A DNA stretch of 6,368 bases from Planctomycetota bacterium (GTDB lineage: Bacteria; Planctomycetota; GCA-002687715; DRQF01): NCBI GenBank assembly GCA_024275615.1, contig JAJRYU010000220.1, positions 1 through 6,368 of the forward strand, written 5' to 3'. A program made the translations under genes and the position numbers. The notes under the pieces are model-generated. The model searched no databases, was not told the DNA's origin, and was given only the letters and a program-made list of their open reading frames with translations. Shown here in pieces: positions 4,977 through 6,368 of this stretch (the first letter of the stretch is position 1; the number at the start of each line of letters is the position of its first letter).

Positions 4977-6368
4977 ATGAGAATTCACAAGTATGTTTCG
5001 ACAGTCCTTCTGTTCACCTTCCTTTGTGCCGGGCTCTTACCCATGACCGCTTGCGGACCAGGCAAAACAGAAAAAGGTGGCGAAGAAGAACATGGCGGCC
5101 ATGGTGGACATGATGAACACGGCGAAGAAGGAGAGCACCAGGACATTGTCTTGGACGCCGACCAACTCAAGTCCGCCAATGTTACTTCAATCGTAGCCAA
5201 AGCCGGTGAGATTGAAGACGTGTTGCGTCTCGTTGCCCGCGTTTCTCGTAACGAAGATACCCTTTCGCACGTCAACCCCAGGGTCGGAGGCATTGTCCGT
5301 AAGATTCACAAGGGGTTGGGTGAACACGTTAAAACAGGAGAAATTCTGGTCGAGCTCGACAGTGTCTCTTTGGGAAACACAGTCGGAGAGTTCTTGAAGA
5401 GTCGCGCAACCACCATTGCCGCTGAAGAAACCCTCGGCAAAGCAAAAGAACTATTTGATCACCGCTCCGAGGCTCTCAACAAACTCCTTGACGGTGCCAT
5501 CGCTGTGACCACTAAGATCTACGAGCGCGAACGTGCCCTCCAAGAAAAACGGATCTCAACCCTGCGCCCTTTCCTTGATGCTGAAAAGGCGGTTCAGATG
5601 GCTCGTTTGAGTAAGGAAAGGCAATTGGCGGCCTTCAAAGGCGAACGTGATACACGGATCCTTGAGCTTGAAGTGGCATTGCGTCAGGCACGTATCGAAG
5701 AAGTTGCCGATCGCGATAGGCTGCGAGTCCTTGAACTAAGTGACAAAGCCATTCAAGATTTCTCATCAGGCGCTAACAAACACTACGGTCGCTTCGTCAT
5801 TCGTGCACCTCGCGACGGCATCGTTGTCAAACGCGACATTACGATGGACGAGTATGTCGATACCAACATGGTTCTTTTTGAGATCTATGACCTTTCACGT
5901 CTGTGGGTCCTCGCATCCATTTATGAAAAGGACCTCATCGCGGCACGCACCGGGCAGAAAGCAATGGTCAAACTAGATGCCATGCCCAACGCACAACTGG
6001 TCGGCAAGGTCACACTCGTCGGGTACACAATCTCGGAACAAACACGGACTGTCGACATTCGTGTTGAGTTGGAGAACAAACCCATTGAAAGTTGGACGGA
6101 GAAATTTCCAATTCGGCCTGGCATGTTTGGAACCGTTGAACTCGTCACCAGCACACGCCTTGGTCGTGTTGTCGTACCTGAAGCGGCAATTGTCCATGAG
6201 GGAGAAGAGAACTTCATTTTTGTTCAGGAAGACGAACACACTTTTGAAAGACGAGAAGTGGTCCTAAGAAAAGGAGCACGAGGATTGGTTGAAATCCTCA
6301 GTGGTGTTGATCCCGGCGAGAGAATCGCTGTCACGGGAACATTCTTTCTAAAATCCATGGCACGCCGA
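4977..6368 (+). CDS. CzcB/CusB-type RND adaptor (membrane fusion) lipoprotein, 3' incomplete
   Basis: The frame is open from ATG 4977 to the window edge, giving 464 residues without a stop. It encodes the periplasmic adaptor linking the outer-membrane channel to an inner-membrane RND pump. A signal peptide ends in PMTAC, with Cys26 the likely lipidated residue. A His/acid-rich stretch follows, with His39, 42, 45, 48 and 54, a probable metal-binding segment. The first half of the lipoyl domain is at about 98-128 (NPRVGGIVRKIHKGLGEHV). A long charged alpha-hairpin occupies about 130-265, and the second lipoyl half is at 272-305 (VIRAPRDGIVVKRDI). The beta-barrel spans about 308-395, including QTRTVDIRVELEN (355-367) and IRPGMFGTVEL (379-389). 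The membrane-proximal domain begins at VVVPEAAIVHEGEENFIFV (398-416) and reaches PGERIAVTGTFFLKS (446-460). Only a short C-terminus should be missing. The pump gene is expected next. Confidence 0.93.
   Translation, partial: MRIHKYVSTVLLFTFLCAGLLPMTACGPGKTEKGGEEEHGGHGGHDEHGEEGEHQDIVLDADQLKSANVTSIVAKAGEIEDVLRLVARVSRNEDTLSHVNPRVGGIVRKIHKGLGEHVKTGEILVELDSVSLGNTVGEFLKSRATTIAAEETLGKAKELFDHRSEALNKLLDGAIAVTTKIYERERALQEKRISTLRPFLDAEKAVQMARLSKERQLAAFKGERDTRILELEVALRQARIEEVADRDRLRVLELSDKAIQDFSSGANKHYGRFVIRAPRDGIVVKRDITMDEYVDTNMVLFEIYDLSRLWVLASIYEKDLIAARTGQKAMVKLDAMPNAQLVGKVTLVGYTISEQTRTVDIRVELENKPIESWTEKFPIRPGMFGTVELVTSTRLGRVVVPEAAIVHEGEENFIFVQEDEHTFERREVVLRKGARGLVEILSGVDPGERIAVTGTFFLKSMARR

Overview
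The window comes from a Gram-negative bacterium. It encodes an outer-membrane channel lipoprotein and a periplasmic adaptor of an RND metal-efflux pump, and several other exported proteins. All recognised genes lie on the + strand and are closely packed. Nothing here fixes the lineage. Base composition looks moderate, and there are no insertion sequences, tRNAs, rRNAs or CRISPR repeats.

Layout. Positions 1-70 hold the 3' end of an upstream gene, possibly YceI-like. A polytopic membrane protein of unknown function follows (78-989), then a small SRPBCC/AHSA1-fold protein (1041-1505). Next is a sialidase-fold (BNR/Asp-box) lipoprotein whose reading frame runs from 1572 to 2819 but contains one in-frame TGA at 2394-2396. 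After an A/T-rich gap with inverted repeats (2820-3016) there is a small Cys-containing exported protein (3017-3460), a CzcC/TolC-type outer-membrane factor (3580-4974) and a CzcB/CusB-type adaptor lipoprotein with a His-rich N-terminus (4977 to the window end, incomplete). The inner-membrane RND pump gene (czcA/cusA type) is expected just beyond the right edge.

Main result. The gene at 1572-2819 is best read as one 415-residue protein in which TGA encodes selenocysteine at residue 275, not as two broken ORFs. The frame is unchanged across the TGA. The protein family motif continues directly through it (PG-U-PVNGP, where I recall Cys-containing homologues reading GCPVNGP), and the second Asp-box lies downstream. 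A CDCC cluster 52-55 residues upstream gives the residue plausible thiol or metal partners. The RNA after the TGA can fold into consecutive hairpins. One has a 6-bp stem and an AGUUG loop, which resembles a bacterial SECIS element, although it sits at the far limit of the usual distance. A recent nonsense mutation or a sequencing error is the main alternative and cannot be excluded from this window. No selA/B/C/D gene is present here.

How the genes may relate. The 3017-6368 genes form a likely metal-efflux operon: Cys-bearing exported protein, outer-membrane channel, adaptor, then probably the pump. The sialidase-like protein carries thiol/selenol residues and lies directly upstream, so a periplasmic metal or redox role is an attractive inference but is not proven.
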